Below, in pieces: positions 1 to 14,000 of a stretch of 64,000 nucleotides of DNA (positions within the stretch are counted from its first letter, which is position 1; every line of letters starts with the position of its first letter). The stretch spans positions 62,001 to 126,000 of the forward strand of contig JAQJVL010000568.1 in the NCBI GenBank assembly GCA_035578905.1, in the 5' to 3' direction. The stretch is from Stictocephala bisonia (Eukaryota; Arthropoda; Insecta; Hemiptera; Membracidae). The translations under genes and the position numbers were made by a program. The notes beneath the pieces were generated by a model. That model was not told the origin of the DNA. It was given only the letters and a program-made list of their open reading frames with translations, and ran no database searches.

Positions 1-2405
1 TTGCATATATAACTTTTATTAATAAAACTTAAATGTACTAATTAAACATATACGTATTTATTGAATTACTAAAAAATAAATAAATATAAATATAATATAA
101 ATATATAAATATAAATATATTTTATATAAATATATAAACAATGTTTGAATATACTTTAAGTAAACGAAAACAGCTTTAATTTGTTATAAAAAAATAATAC
201 CATAGGTTATATGATTATATTTATTAATTTTGTATGCGATGAAACATATAATTAAAGTTAAAGCTTATGAAAAAATAAAACACTATGAGAAATAAAAAAA
301 CTATACTATTGGATAAATTATAATTTAGAATTTTAAAGAAGATCCTGTATGTAATACATGGTTGAAACATTGTTTTTAAATATTTTAGAAACCAACTCTT
401 AGAAAAAAAGAAAAAACAATGTTATGCAGTGAATTTCAACTTCTTAGTTAGAGTTTTATAATTCTTTATTGTAAATAGATTTCCGTAGTCAGCATTTTTA
501 TTATTATTTACAAATAGTATATTGCATGCAAATTGTTGTGGGTAGGAGTATTTATTATTTATAAACTTAGAATATTTATGAAAAAAATTTCATATAATAA
601 AAATTACATTTAATATATCCTGGAAATATGTAGTTGATATTTATTTTGAACTTACTTTCATAACAATATATAACATTTTATTTATTTTCCTAATAATTTA
701 ACTGCTTCTTCATACAAGGGTTAGTTTTTATAACCTAGATTTTCTATTAATACTGTATGGTACAAAAATATTGACATTTGGTAGCCACTACGTTTTACTA
801 TGTTAGTGGAACCAATTTTGATTTACTGGACTGTAAAATGATTAGGGCCCAATGTGATTTTATATAGGTACGTTTTACTGTAAATTATTATTCGCAAACA
901 AATCTGCATTTTATTAATGAACAGAATTTAAGTATTATTTTGAAGTAAATCAATTGTTAAATTAATTACATAACTAACATTTATTTAAGTAATATTAACA
1001 AAAATAAATTATTAATAATAGTTTAATTACTAGTTAAAATATAAAACAATTTATTTTTAATGTTTACTTTAGGTTTAATTAATTACGGTTTCAACTGACA
1101 AGTATTTCTATACTTCGTGCAGGCAATGTAATGTATATTTTTTTAATAAATATATTCTGTACTATTAAAAACTATTCAAAAAAATTTCCATGTAACTTTT
1201 GACTCAATGACTGAAATGTTGTATCATAAATTTTAAATTGATAGTTATACAATACCACTGTGTACGTGGATGAGTGGGTGGTTAGGTCACAACAGAAGCC
1301 ATGGGATTTTTGGCTAAATACTTTTCTAGCTCTGTGACGAGCTACAAAAGCGTTTTCTGAAAAAGTCAGACGTGTGTGTAAATTTCATATTTGGTTTTGC
1401 GAGATTTGGACTAATAAGAAACCTGACTTTTAGTACTATCAGAACAGAAAACATCGTTTCGGAGCTGAGGGATTCGGAGCTGTGGGACGCCACGTTATTG
1501 TCTACCCCACCCCGTCCCTTGCCATGGTCACGTGATGCATGACAGAACCTCACTGTCCTCTGTGCTTCTGAGGTGGCCGTAGAAACAGAGACCTACTCAT
1601 TGGCCATTTTTAGTGCACGTATAGTGGCATAGAATCACTAACCTACCTATATAAGTACAGGGTGGGTTAAAAAACTAGAATCAAAAACAGAGTTAATACA
1701 GTTAAAAATGTTAAGGCAGCTGATTTAGAATTTAGGTCATTTATCTAGATTTCTACACTATCGAATTGACCATAATTTCCATATAATAGTTTTTTATATG
1801 ATTTTATTTATGTGTAAGATGTTTGAAAAATTTACCTTTTAAAAAATTTAGGAATAGATTACATTAAAAATTCGAAAAAAGTACATATTATTATTTAAAG
1901 TATACAATAATATAATCATACCACATTATGTAAAAACATGTTCAGCTTACATGTTTCATTATAGTAAAGTACAATGACGAACTCACGGCACATACATTGT
2001 GAGCATATACAATGTCGTGCAAAGATCATTAACTTCATGCAAATTCCCTTCGCTGTATACCGAGTACTTCCTTCACACCTAGTTATGCCCTAACGTTATC
2101 ATCTTCCTGTCTCATCTTGCAATTCAGGGAGTCGCAATTTCGTTATCACATTTAATTAACACTCATGTACCTTTCAAATGACTATGCAAATTATATTGTC
2201 TTTAAAATTCAAATTTAAGTAATTAATGTAATCAATATTAGAGGCTTAGTAACAGAGATTATTGCAAAGCGTAAATAATAAAAATAATAAACAACTGATT
2301 ACTACACAGAGACACATAATTATTTTTACATGATATGACCTGTAAGGAATAATATGTAAAAGAAATTAACACAACTTACACTTATTATAATGTAAGTATA
2401 AAATG

Positions 2406-2438
<33 letters not shown>

Positions 2439-3991
2439 GATAAATTTCATTTGTGCGTTCCTCAGGTCTAAAGAAGTTAGTTTACATAAATTGCTTACCA
2501 AGACACCTGTATATTTGACATTTTAATTTTAATATATATTTATGGTGTGACGTTCATTGTATGTTAAAGGATTAACAATTCAAGTGTTATATTGTAACAC
2601 ATAAAAACTGTAATAACAATTAGTTATAAATACAATTCAATAATCAGTAATAATTACTCTACTCTATTATACATATGCATTACAATGATTTAAACACAAT
2701 TATATCACCACTTATATTTGTTTATTTTTATGAAACTTTCAGGAATATATAAAAAAAAATAATACTGGGCCATTATAAAAGAAAAAGAACAAAATCTTAA
2801 CTATATTCACAAATAGCATTACCTAATATATTTGTATGTTCCCTGACTAGTCCCTGGAATAATCTTTTAGTACACAATTATTTTAATATGGAAATGTATT
2901 TCTAAATATTTTGCAAATAATATTATATAAACTTAAGTTCAATATCAGTCTCAAACTATCCTTTTCAGTTCTGAGGCAAATATTTTAACATTAGAGTTTA
3001 TTAGCCTAATTTACATATTTTTATTTTTCATTTTATTTATGTAACAACTATTAAAGGTTCCCTGTAAGCAAGTAGAACCATAATGAATTTTGAAAAATTA
3101 TTTAGATACAAATATTAGTGTTTGAAATTTTGTATTAGGAACCTATCTAAATCTGAACATTATTATTAGGGATTTTTTTGAGAGTGCTCTCCTATTTTAC
3201 CACAGATATTTTCATATCTCTTAGACTATTGATCTGTGAAGTGAATTTATTTTAAAGTTTGAAGTGGAAACCCATATTTAATGTACAAGGCAATGTAACA
3301 TTAAATATGAAAAAAACATGTATATAAAACCCTATTAAACCAGCACCTTGTTAATGAAATGATTACTTCTTAGAATTAACATTATGATTGCTTACACTTA
3401 AAAATAACTTATTACACAAAAACAAATATAATGTAACAAATTATAATACCCATATGTAATATTATTAATATTTTTATAAATACTTAAAATTGAAATGCGT
3501 GTCCTTTCCTTCAACCTTTATTTTACAATAGCAAAGGCATGAGATCCTTTAATTTTGACTTTTTAAATAAACGTCTTTATACTTTACTTTTTTATTAATA
3601 TTGTGGTACTAAAATGTAATTCGTATGATAATGTTCTTTAAAAAATACTAATTTTATTTCGGTTCTATCCCCTATTTTTAATTTATATTAAATTTTAACG
3701 TTGTGTTAATTCAGTTATTTTAATCAATAGGCTATAGTATATTATTCACAATAATAATAACAATAATTCATGTTTAAAGAAATTGCTAATGACACTAATA
3801 ATAAATAAATAAAACTAAAATTTATTATTTTTTTCCATTTCTATTAGATTTTAATACATTACAAACAAATATTTGTTTTGATATGAAAATAGCCAAAATA
3901 ATCAAACAATTATTGTTATTTATTAAAAAATTCTAAGATACGAGAGAAATTAACACCTACTATATGGTAAACTTTCTTTCTTATTAGTAAT
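1..3991. other. AT-rich non-coding region upstream of the readable eva-1 exons
   Basis: No convincing exon was found, although a signal-peptide exon for eva-1 could be hidden here. A less AT-rich island at 1250-1660 holds one unit of the dispersed 36-bp GT-rich repeat (about 1251-1290) and a roughly 70-codon + strand open frame without ATG (about 1329-1541). An AT microsatellite lies at 2405-2432. The text near 3200-3240 resembles parts of 23745-23770 and 43245-43270, hinting at a short dispersed repeat. Confidence 0.6.
2405..2432. repeat. (AT)n microsatellite
   Basis: About 14 uninterrupted AT dinucleotides. Confidence 0.95.
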
Positions 3992-4644
3992 AATAAGTCA
4001 GTGTTATGTTCCTAATTTGCTCTCCAATTCACTGAAGACCGTCCAGTATGCGGTGTGTTACGACCAGTTGATGGTGCTCTAGTGTCTCCAAAGGACATCC
4101 GTCATCGTTCAAGTGGCAATAAGACTGTGTTATGTTCCAGCATTGCTCTCCAATTCACTTAAGACCTTCCAGCGTGCGGTGTGTTACGACCAGTTGATGG
4201 TGCTCTAGTGTCTCCAAAGGACATCCGTCATCGTTCAAGTGGCAATAAGTCTGTGTTATGTTCCAGCTTTGCTCTCTAATTCACTGAAGACCTTCCAGCG
4301 TGCGGTGTGTGACGACCAGTTGATGGTGCTCTAGTGTCTCCAAAGGACATCCGTCATCGTTCAAGAGGCAATAAGACTGTGTTATGTTCCAGCTTTTCTC
4401 TCCAATTCACTGAAGACCTTCCAGCGTGCTGTATGTGATGACCAGATGATGGTGCTCTAGTGTCTCCCGAGGACATCCGTCATCGTTCAAGAGGCAATAA
4501 GACTGTGTTATGTTCCAGCTTTTCTCTCCAATTCACTGAAGACCTTCCAGCGTGCTGTATGTGATGACCAGTTGATGGTGCTCTAGTGTCTCCAAAGGAC
4601 ATCCGTCATCGTTCAAGAGGCAATAAGCCAGTGTTATGTTCCAG
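3992..4644 (+). repeat. 126-bp tandem array of decayed eva-1 lectin exon copies
   Basis: The motif gtgttatgtt starts at 4001, 4127, 4253, 4379, 4505 and 4631, so the period is exactly 126 bp; the sixth unit is the real exon A. Each upstream unit holds the intron end with the acceptor ttccag (lost in unit 1, ttccta) and about 100 bases of the exon, readable as SLKTFQRAVC and DQLMVL, but then TAG where the real exon has CAG. All five decayed units share that TAG, so they spread from one mutated copy. Because 126 is divisible by three, use of any upstream acceptor would keep frame but add a stop. Confidence 0.92.
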
Positions 4645-4832
4645 CTTTGCTCTCCAACTCACTGAAGACCTTCCAGCGTGCGGTGTGTGACGACCAGTTG
4701 ATGGTGCTTCAGTGTCCCCCGAAGACGTCCATCGTCGTTCAAGTGGCGCAGTATGGCAAGAGTAACGGTACCAACTGTCCTGAGGGGCGGAGCGAGTGGA
4801 ACACCACCTGCACCTGGCCCAGTGGCCTCCAG
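4645..4832 (+). CDS. eva-1: eva-1 exon A: first half of SUEL lectin domain 1
   Basis: Acceptor ttatgttccag ends at 4644 and donor gtaact starts at 4833. The frame reads (A)LLSNSLKTFQRAV, then CDDQLMVLQCP and a VQVAQYGKS segment, the usual opening strand-and-cysteine pattern of a SUEL domain. NGT and NTT sequons fit an extracellular position. The exon starts in phase 1, so an upstream exon must donate one base; no ATG or signal peptide is present. The same acceptor and the first ~100 exon bases occur five more times immediately upstream in broken form (see the 126-bp array). Confidence 0.88.
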
Positions 4833-4916
4833 GTAACTTGATTGTTTATTTTATATATTATTGAGATACCATATATTCTTAAGAAAATTTTGAAATATAA
4901 ATCTTTTGGTGTGCAA

Positions 4917-5001
<85 letters not shown>

Positions 5002-8000
5002 CTATATAAATAATTATCGTGTATGACAATTTAGAATTTGATATTTAAACCAAGTCCGAACAAATCTTACTAATTAAAAAGATTTATTTTATCTCTTCTT
5101 TATGCAATTAAATTAAATACGTTTATTTCTCAAAACAAAACATAAGTAATACATGTTAAAAAAAATAACATACGTATAGATTTTGAAAAACCCTGGTAAA
5201 ATATCGTTTATGTTATAAAAGATGAGCAATAATATTTATATAATATTTACACTATAATCAATACAGTTTTTTATTTACAGTTTTAAAATAAGAAATTTAG
5301 TACCTCAATGGTAATTCACCTGATTTGAGACGCCTGTAACTGAATTTCTGCGTTACTATTCACAAATTCAGTTACAAGATATCTATGTTTTTTTTAATAA
5401 GATTTAAGTCTTGTACATGAAACTTAACAAACATTATAACAATACATATTATATAAATATTTATTCATATAATAAATATAAGATGCAAAATTAATAAATG
5501 TAAGATGTTATGCTAAGGAAAATATTAACATCATTTATGTTATTGTTTCTGTATAATACTCAATACTATTTAATCGTCTAATGAATCATTTTGGTCTTAG
5601 ATTCTGATATTTTACCAACGACAATATAAATCTAATGAACAATAATTTTTTAATAGAGACAACATTAAACCACTATTCACTAACATAATAAACAAAATGC
5701 AACTCATCGATAGGTAAATTTATATTCTTTACAAAGTGAACTGATTTCTTTTTTAATTAAAAAGCTCTTTATAATCGTTTTGCTATATGAAATAGGCCAC
5801 TTAAGTGGCTAACATGTTGGCTTGCCCTGTAGCCGAGCTCATGTTTAATGTACGTTGGTATACTAAGAAAAGTTTTATCTCAGGTTATTCTTATTGTAAT
5901 TTATTTACACCGTTCGTACCTGAATAGATGTCAGGGAGATAGCTAAAAATAAATAAGTTCATAAATAAACAATGTCCAGATTTAGGGCAACGGAAGAGTT
6001 CTATTTACTGGTAAAATATATATGAACTATACGATATTCAGTAAATTAACAGAACGCAATATTTTACCAAAATAAATAAACATTTTATAACTTATTTATG
6101 CTTCGAATACACAAGGATATAGACTCATTGTTCAATATCTACGTTTTGAAATACCCAAAAGTGTTTGCTATATTGTAAACTGCTATGTTTAACATTATGT
6201 ACGGTTTAAGAGATTGTTATAATGTTTGGGGTAGTATTCTCTATTGCAGTCAGTCGTGGAGGCATGTCACAAACGACGGCTCTGCAGGTTCCATGCCACC
6301 CCTAGCCCAGACCCATGTCCATGGCTTCGAAACTTTGTCGAGGTGGCCTACAAATGTCGACCAGGTAAGACATTTGAATAATATATTTAATTATGAGGAA
6401 ATATTTTAATGTAACTATTACGAAAAAAATTGCAAATGTATTTAAGTTTTGTATTATATATAGAATTTTCATACAGTAATGTAAGACACTTTTAATTGAT
6501 AGTAATTTAAAGGATATTTTAAACATCTGTTCAATGTATATTTTGTTTCAGTTGAGTTTCGCAGCAAGATGGCTTGCGAGAATGAACTGGTGCAGCTGAC
6601 CTGTGAGGCTAACTCGCGTATCGCCATCTACTCGGCCAGTTTTGGGCGAACGGAATACGAGAGTGTCACGTGTCCGCAACCCCCCGGCATCCCTGAAGAG
6701 AGTGAGTAGATAGCTTGATAAATAAATAATATTTTATTGTTATGTGTATATCAAATATTGTAGATAAGTTAATAAACATATATATGATATAGTGTTATGC
6801 ATAAACGTATATCGTATAAAGTGATTTACAGGAATAATAACCCATTTTATTTATCTTGATAGATAAATAATTAATATTGTCCATAATTTTCTGTTCTCTA
6901 AGGTATCAGTTCTTGCATGTTTAGTTAGGAAAAAATAGATTTATCTATATTTTTAAAAATTTTGTAGAATAACATATTGATTACAGATCGATTTTAAGTA
7001 AACATTTGTGAATAATCTTTGCAAAAGGCTTTACATTTTATATATATTTTTGAAATTTTTCGATAGTCACAATACAATTTAGTCACCTTCCAATATAGGA
7101 CGTTCAAATAGTCTGCACCTTCTGAAAAATAAATGTTCTTAACTTTCGGTTAAGATTGTGTTTTGTACTTTCATTAATTTGAAGTTTATGTACTATTGTT
7201 TTGCTATAAATCTAAACATTACTTATGAATAGTGGTAGTAAGGTTAAATTTGTATTTATATGGAGTATGTTTAGCACGATTTCTTGGAATTTAGGTCTTG
7301 AATTAATCCTAATGCTGTGTTTTAAACCCTGTTACTTAACAACTATGAAATACCTACTCGCTAAAAAAAAATATATATGGCATGACTTAGTCAATTTCTT
7401 CCCAATGTTCGTTTTGTTACATAAAACGGTCTAGACGATATCATATAATGGTATTTTTAAATCAGACTTAGGACATTTTAAAACAATGTTTAGTTTTATT
7501 TTGTATTCAGGGTTTCTTATGTGTGACAACATTGTTTTAACATAATAAATACAGTTGTTATATCATATGATATATTCCCATTCAAAGCCAATTACCGTAA
7601 TAATATAATATTATAACAGTTTTAACGTGGTTTTTTTTAAATCTAATGGGATAAGTTCTTGTTAAAACGTGCGTAGATAAACGGCAAATCGACAAAACCA
7701 TTAACAAATTATCTAACAACTTTCATAAGAACATTATTTCTTATTATTTAAAGTAATTTAGTAACATTTATATTATCTGTTGTTTTTATATTAGGATGTA
7801 AAAACATTTTTTCTCGCTATTCCATATACCTACACAGAAAAACTTAGTGTTTGTTACTTTTTATGCTACGCCAATGTTTTTTTTTTTTAATGATTCTTTC
7901 TTATCAAAGTTTTTATCGCCAGGTACGATACAGAGGCATTTTTGAGGTTATGTCACGTTTTCTGACACTCCTTGTTGTCCACTGACGCTAGGGAAATCAT

Positions 8001-11000
8001 GAATCCAACAAACCAAAATGTGGCGTATTGTAACAATCTTTTCTGTTACAGCGTGTCTAGCGATGTACGCCACAGAGACAGTGATGAGGTTATGTCACGG
8101 TCACCGACGCTGCTCTCTGTCCGCTGACACTGCGACGCTAGGGAAACCCTGCAGCCAGCAGACCCGCATGTACCTTAAGATTGTTTATACTTGTGGTGAG
8201 TGTTATAGGGCTAAAAGTGTTTCTCTATTATAATAATGATATAAAATAAATAATGTATGTATTAATATTATTAATTTATTTGTTAAACAGTATTTTGATG
8301 AAATCATGTATTTTCATGTTGGTACAAGATATTAGAAGAATGAAATGCAATATAAGTGTCAGCTGCAAGACAATTTGATTATGAAGTCAGGCCCTGATTT
8401 CCTACAGGGAAACTTAGATCACAGTTGAATTGGACTATTTAGAAAATATTTTACTATATTTTTCTAGCTACACGAGTAAATACATACTAAATATATCAAA
8501 ATAATTATTGTTATATTCATTAAATGTACTTTCAAGATTTTATTTTTTTGAGAGTGGTTTTCTTAAAATAGCATGCGATTCTGAACTTAAATAACGCCAG
8601 AATAATATTAAAGTATTAAAAACGAAATAGTTATTTGTCGATTTGTCCTTCACAGATCATCTTTTTGTTAAATCAGTATAAATTTGCTGCTAGCTTGGTT
8701 GTTTTATAACTTACCTTTCATATACACCTACTAAGCTAAATTAAACTTTAAATAGACTTATATCCAAAAAAGCTATTTTCATAACATTCTCGGGCTTATA
8801 TGTTTATAGATATGTTGGCATCTTTAGAGAACCTAAAATAAAAGGTTTATTCAATGCCAAATATAAACATTGCAATCAAAGGAACTTGAACGGCTGTTAC
8901 TACTTTTTTCGGTTCTGTTCGGTAAACCACCACTATTTTTTTTTAGTTTATTCACTACCGCTTGATAAATATTCTATTGCTCTAAAAACCGTCCCCCAAT
9001 CGTTTTTACGTCTACTGTGGTATTCCTTAGCCGCTAGGAATGCGATATAATTTGCGCATTCGGTGTTAAGTCAATCATTGGATTTACAAGTTTGTGATCG
9101 ACATTAATAGCCACCTTACCTGACCTGACCTTATGTAAACTAACCTAACCGTAATTGCAATACAAAATAGTGGTAGTGAAGTAACGGAAAAGTGGTAGTA
9201 GTGAATTAACTGAAAAGGTACTTTTATTTCTTTTGTGTTGTTAAATTTTAATTTTAACAGGGTCTTTGATGTCAAATTACTAACAAACTATGTCATCACG
9301 GGGATTTGTGTTACAATTTTGTGCTATTTGATGGAAGTAAGTAAGTTTTATGTAAGTAAATATTGTATTCCAAGGGATTTACTTTACATTTATTAGTGAA
9401 TTAAAAAAATAAAATGAAAAAAATAAAAACTTAGTAAAGCTGTAAAAATTACATTTAAATATATGAATTTGTTGAATCTAGGTCTATGAGATAACTCTCT
9501 TAAATAAATATCAGAAATAGCTTTGTTTATTTGTATAAAGTTTTTAAATATGATGTTCTTATGGCCCCTAATTAAAACTAAACTATTTATCGTAGTAATT
9601 TGGGATGGTAACAAACTATTAAATGTGATTTTAATTATAAAACAACAAACGACATTGTATGAAATATGAAAGACCAAAAAGTGTTCAAGTGTATGTCCTT
9701 AATAGCCACTGGCTTTTAAATTTGATCTATATATTTAAAATTATTGAAATTTCAAAAGCCCTTTGAGGACTGTGCCTAGAATAAATGAGGAACGTTGCTT
9801 TGATTAACTATTCAGTTGTGTCCGGTCATGCATTACAGTGGCCACACAATGTTGACCATACAAATAGCTTTGTTGTTTGTTTCACCTGCACACGGTTTAT
9901 GTACAATGTTTGAAAGGGGAAAGAACGTTTCATCAAATTAATTTGTGATGTTTCATTCAGTCGGCCTTGATGGAATAGCGTTTGGAGCAGTGGGAACATA
10001 TTTAACAACTTAATGCACAGTTTATATAAGAACAAGTCAACTAGGAGTGGGTAATATCAGGTGGTAGGATTATAAAAAAATAATCTTTAGAATTAACGTA
10101 AATGTAACCTTAGTTAAATTCTATCAACCCAATAAATTGTTAAAATTATCTTCCAGGCATTTAATATACATACACATTATGTGTTTAAAACAAATAAGGA
10201 TACTAATTTTCCCAATATATATATGCTTTCCATACAACTTTCAATAATATATGGGACTTCTCGAAATTCCTTGTAATATGGTTTCATAATAACTGAAATG
10301 TTAGGTTTAAAAAATACTCCACATATTTCATACACGAGATTCTTTATGTATACAATATTGGCAGTTTTTACAGTAATATAATAACAATTATAATTCTTTC
10401 TTTCCAGTAAAATATTTCAATAAAGTTAAGATGTTGTAAAAAAAATATAATATAGTTTTTAAACAGTTTTACCAAACTATTTGAGCCTTAGTAAAATAAG
10501 ACAAATCAGGAATTTGTAAAATTAATTGTAAACATGTATATACTGGCCGAACAAGAAGAAAAATAAAAACTCGATTTAATGAACACAAAGAAAATTTACA
10601 GTTCAAACAATATGAAAAATAATCAATGGCAAATCGTGCTGTAAACACTATTAGTTTTCATCCTTTCAAATTCTAAAATAAGTTCAAAATTATTATTATA
10701 TTGATTGATATGAGACATAATTCAAGAATAAATACATAGAACAATTAGTCAAAAATGAACCAACCATAAATTCAACATTCTTCTTTTATTTAATAATTTA
10801 AAATATAATTTAGCCAAATGTGTGTTTACTTTTATTCAATGGTGTACTTTTATTTAAACTTATTGTAAATATACATTTTGTATAATTTGATGTGAGTGTT
10901 TGACAATGGTTACTACGTAATCGAAAGGCCTGAAAAATAATCTTTAAATTTATTAAAAATTTTGATTACTTATGTCAATTTTAAATTTTATATTCGAACC

Positions 11001-14000
11001 TTTCATACCAAAATATTGAATCTTAACTATAATCTGACTTTATTGTGATTCTTATGGAATCTCTTTGTTTTCTAGCTCCCCGCAAGGTGCTTCTGGAACA
11101 GTACGACTCAGGGCTAGGCGAGGATGAAATAGCAGACCCCGAGTACGACTATGAGGATGTTGTAGTTGAGAGTGAGGTCTACAGTGAGTGGCCGAACCTC
11201 GCAGGGAGAAGGGAGAACTATACTACCGCCTTGCCGATTCCAGACAACCCCCACGCTCACAGGGAAAACACGCACGGTATATTTGTTGGGTATAATAGTA
11301 TAAGCTTAAGTGGACTATGAGAGACTCCTGTCTGGTAAATTAATTAGTTTATACAATAAAATATTTAATTTGTAAAAGGTGAAATAAATCATAAATTAAA
11401 TCAATTATTCGTCTTATGGATTAATTGGTTGGAATGGTGCCTCTTCAGGTATTCGTCAAGAACATATATACAAACAAAATGGAATTTTCCAATTTTTCAC
11501 GACCATTACCTTACTTCTGGAGTTGAGGTAATGCTTAAAACTAAGCCTATATATCAGCATAGTTATTAAAGTAAATATTGCTTTATATATTATAAATCTT
11601 TTATTGATGTAAAAACTTAATTTATTTGTTAATATGCGTTATAAACTTAAATAACCGTGTAACTAATAGGTTTAAGTAAGAATACAATTGAAATATAAAT
11701 GTAGAACGTATGCTATCAGTTTTTCTGTTAAAGAAAGTTATAAATAAATTTAGTAAAAACTTCATTAAGTATTTTATATCTGTATTCAATTATCTTTAAA
11801 TATCATTTTAAAATATTTAAAGACGTTTTTATATAAAATAAATAGTTCCAAATAATTAAAAAACTTTCCTCCATATTAAACACTCATAAATAAAAACTTT
11901 GAAAATTACCAGTTTGGTTCCCAAATAAGTTTTTTTGCCATAACTAAAAAAACTAGTCAAACTAGAGACATTGGTTGTTACTAAAATTATTTACATTGTA
12001 ATTAATATATATTGTGAAAACTAAATCAAAACGTTAGAGCTGTTTTTGAGAAAATTCCATTTTTGTAAGGTTTTTGCCCATATAAATAAAAGAAAAATTA
12101 AAATTTCATACAGGTGAAAAATGATCTGGAGATATTAGCTAAATATACCTACATATAAATTTTCTTACATATAAAAAACGTTTTATAAGTATAACTTTGT
12201 ATATGTATAAGTATATTATATAAATATACTTACACATAAAAAACTTACATATAAAATAAAAATATATCGATCCGTTTGGCCTCCAGTGAAGTATACATAC
12301 ATACAGACAGATATAAAAAATGTTTTCGAAAAAAAAACACTTTTTGGGTTCAGAGGGCCCTACAGCTGATTTTTAGACCAACTTATAAAAGCACTTGTTT
12401 GTTGACAATCACAATACTTTCTCTATGCAAACACATATGGTAGACAGTAAAATCGAATGTAACAGAAAAATATATTGGTGAGAAAAATATATACTTGGGT
12501 GAAACGAACTACCAAAGGCAGACGTAAGTAACGGAGGTGAAATTAGAAATATTTTTAGTCTTTCTAATACAGTTTTTCGCTAAACATAAGGTATTCATCT
12601 TTGTCTTAGTGTTTGTGTACTTCAACATATTATGTGCTTATATTAAGTATCTTAAATTACCTTATCTAATAATTACGCACGTTCCAATAAAGATGGTCAA
12701 GAGAGGCTACTCTACACTCTACTGGGAGTCAGCTCCTTTCTCATCTCTGTGTTGGCAGCTGTAACCCTCTGGTTACTTTGGCAACGGAAGCAGTTCCAAG
12801 CCACCGCCGTCATCCCTGTTCCGCCCAAGGTGTTCTCTGCTGAGGTCTGCCAAATAAACACGGGGATGGACCTAATCAATATCACCCCAAACTCGGTCAC
12901 AGTTGTCCCCAGCACGCATGCCATCTACCCTCCTGAGGAAGTAGGTTTCATCATTTGCAAGACTAATATATTTATAGGGCAAAGTGTTACTTTTAATTTG
13001 AAACACTACAGTTTATTAATTCATAAAATTTTTCACATTTTAAAATAAATGACAAGCCGTATCATTTATAATTAAGGTGCCTATGGGTAAACATAAAAAG
13101 TGAATTAATGTGATAAGTGTGATCAACAAGTTTAATTATTGTTACTAATTAAAGATTTATGTTCTAACTAAAATCAATTTATGACTATCCCAGTAGACAA
13201 GTCAACCAAGGTCAATATGTTTACGTGGAATCCGATCCTAATATATGTTTGGAAATATTATGGACAGGCCACTTATATTACGACCTACTGAAAGCACCGA
13301 TGTGAGAGAATGCACTGAGTGGTAGACGTGAGATAAAGAACTACTCTTCCCCCACTGTGTCTTTCAATTTAATATTGTCAAGGAAACAGTTATGTAATAA
13401 TAATAAAATTGATCTGATAGTATAGAAAAAATGAAATGATGCTAAGCTATATGACGAGACAGTTTCTCAATTCTCTTACCAACACAATATTCAGACCCTG
13501 AATACTGCCTAACAGTAAGTCTCTCTAATAGTGTCCACATCGATGGCTACTACTGATTGGATGCCATGTCATTTTTAAGAGGACCGAGTGTAGACCTAAC
13601 GCCTGCAGTATCTACAGATCTTTGTCGCCAATTAGCAAGGTACAATTACCGAACCAATAGTGCTGACTTTAGATACATTTCAAAATAAATAGTAGCAAAA
13701 GGCTATAAGCATATATTGATATTTACGCCATATCCATTTGTTAAGCAGGTTCCCTGGGTGTTAAGTTGAAACAACAGTTAGAAATATCTAAATGGTGTGC
13801 TTTAAAACAATAGGTTTTTGTTGATCTGAAATCGATTAAACACTGACTGATTAGGAAAAAGGTTGGTAAGACTTGTTTCAAGGGCAAAGAGCTTATTTGA
13901 AGATCCGAAACTTATTTTTGTATTTTACAAGTATGTAATGTGTTTTTGAAATCCTACCTTAGGGTAAAGACACAACGAAGCCTAGCAGGTAGGTCGCTGG

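Noticed and set aside
1326..1553. Minus-strand 75-codon gene
   Set aside because: No family motif; low-information composition, and the opposite strand is equally open here.
4647..4841. Stand-alone 64-residue protein
   Set aside because: It starts at TTG and is simply lectin exon A plus intron read-through; the frame stops right after the donor site.
6185..6409. 74-codon open frame around exon B
   Set aside because: Wrong register; the neighbouring frame encodes the lectin half-domain with matching splice phases.
12712..12924. Minus-strand 70-codon frame opposite exon F
   Set aside because: Shadow of the transmembrane exon; the + strand frame joins its neighbours in phase and has a clear membrane span.
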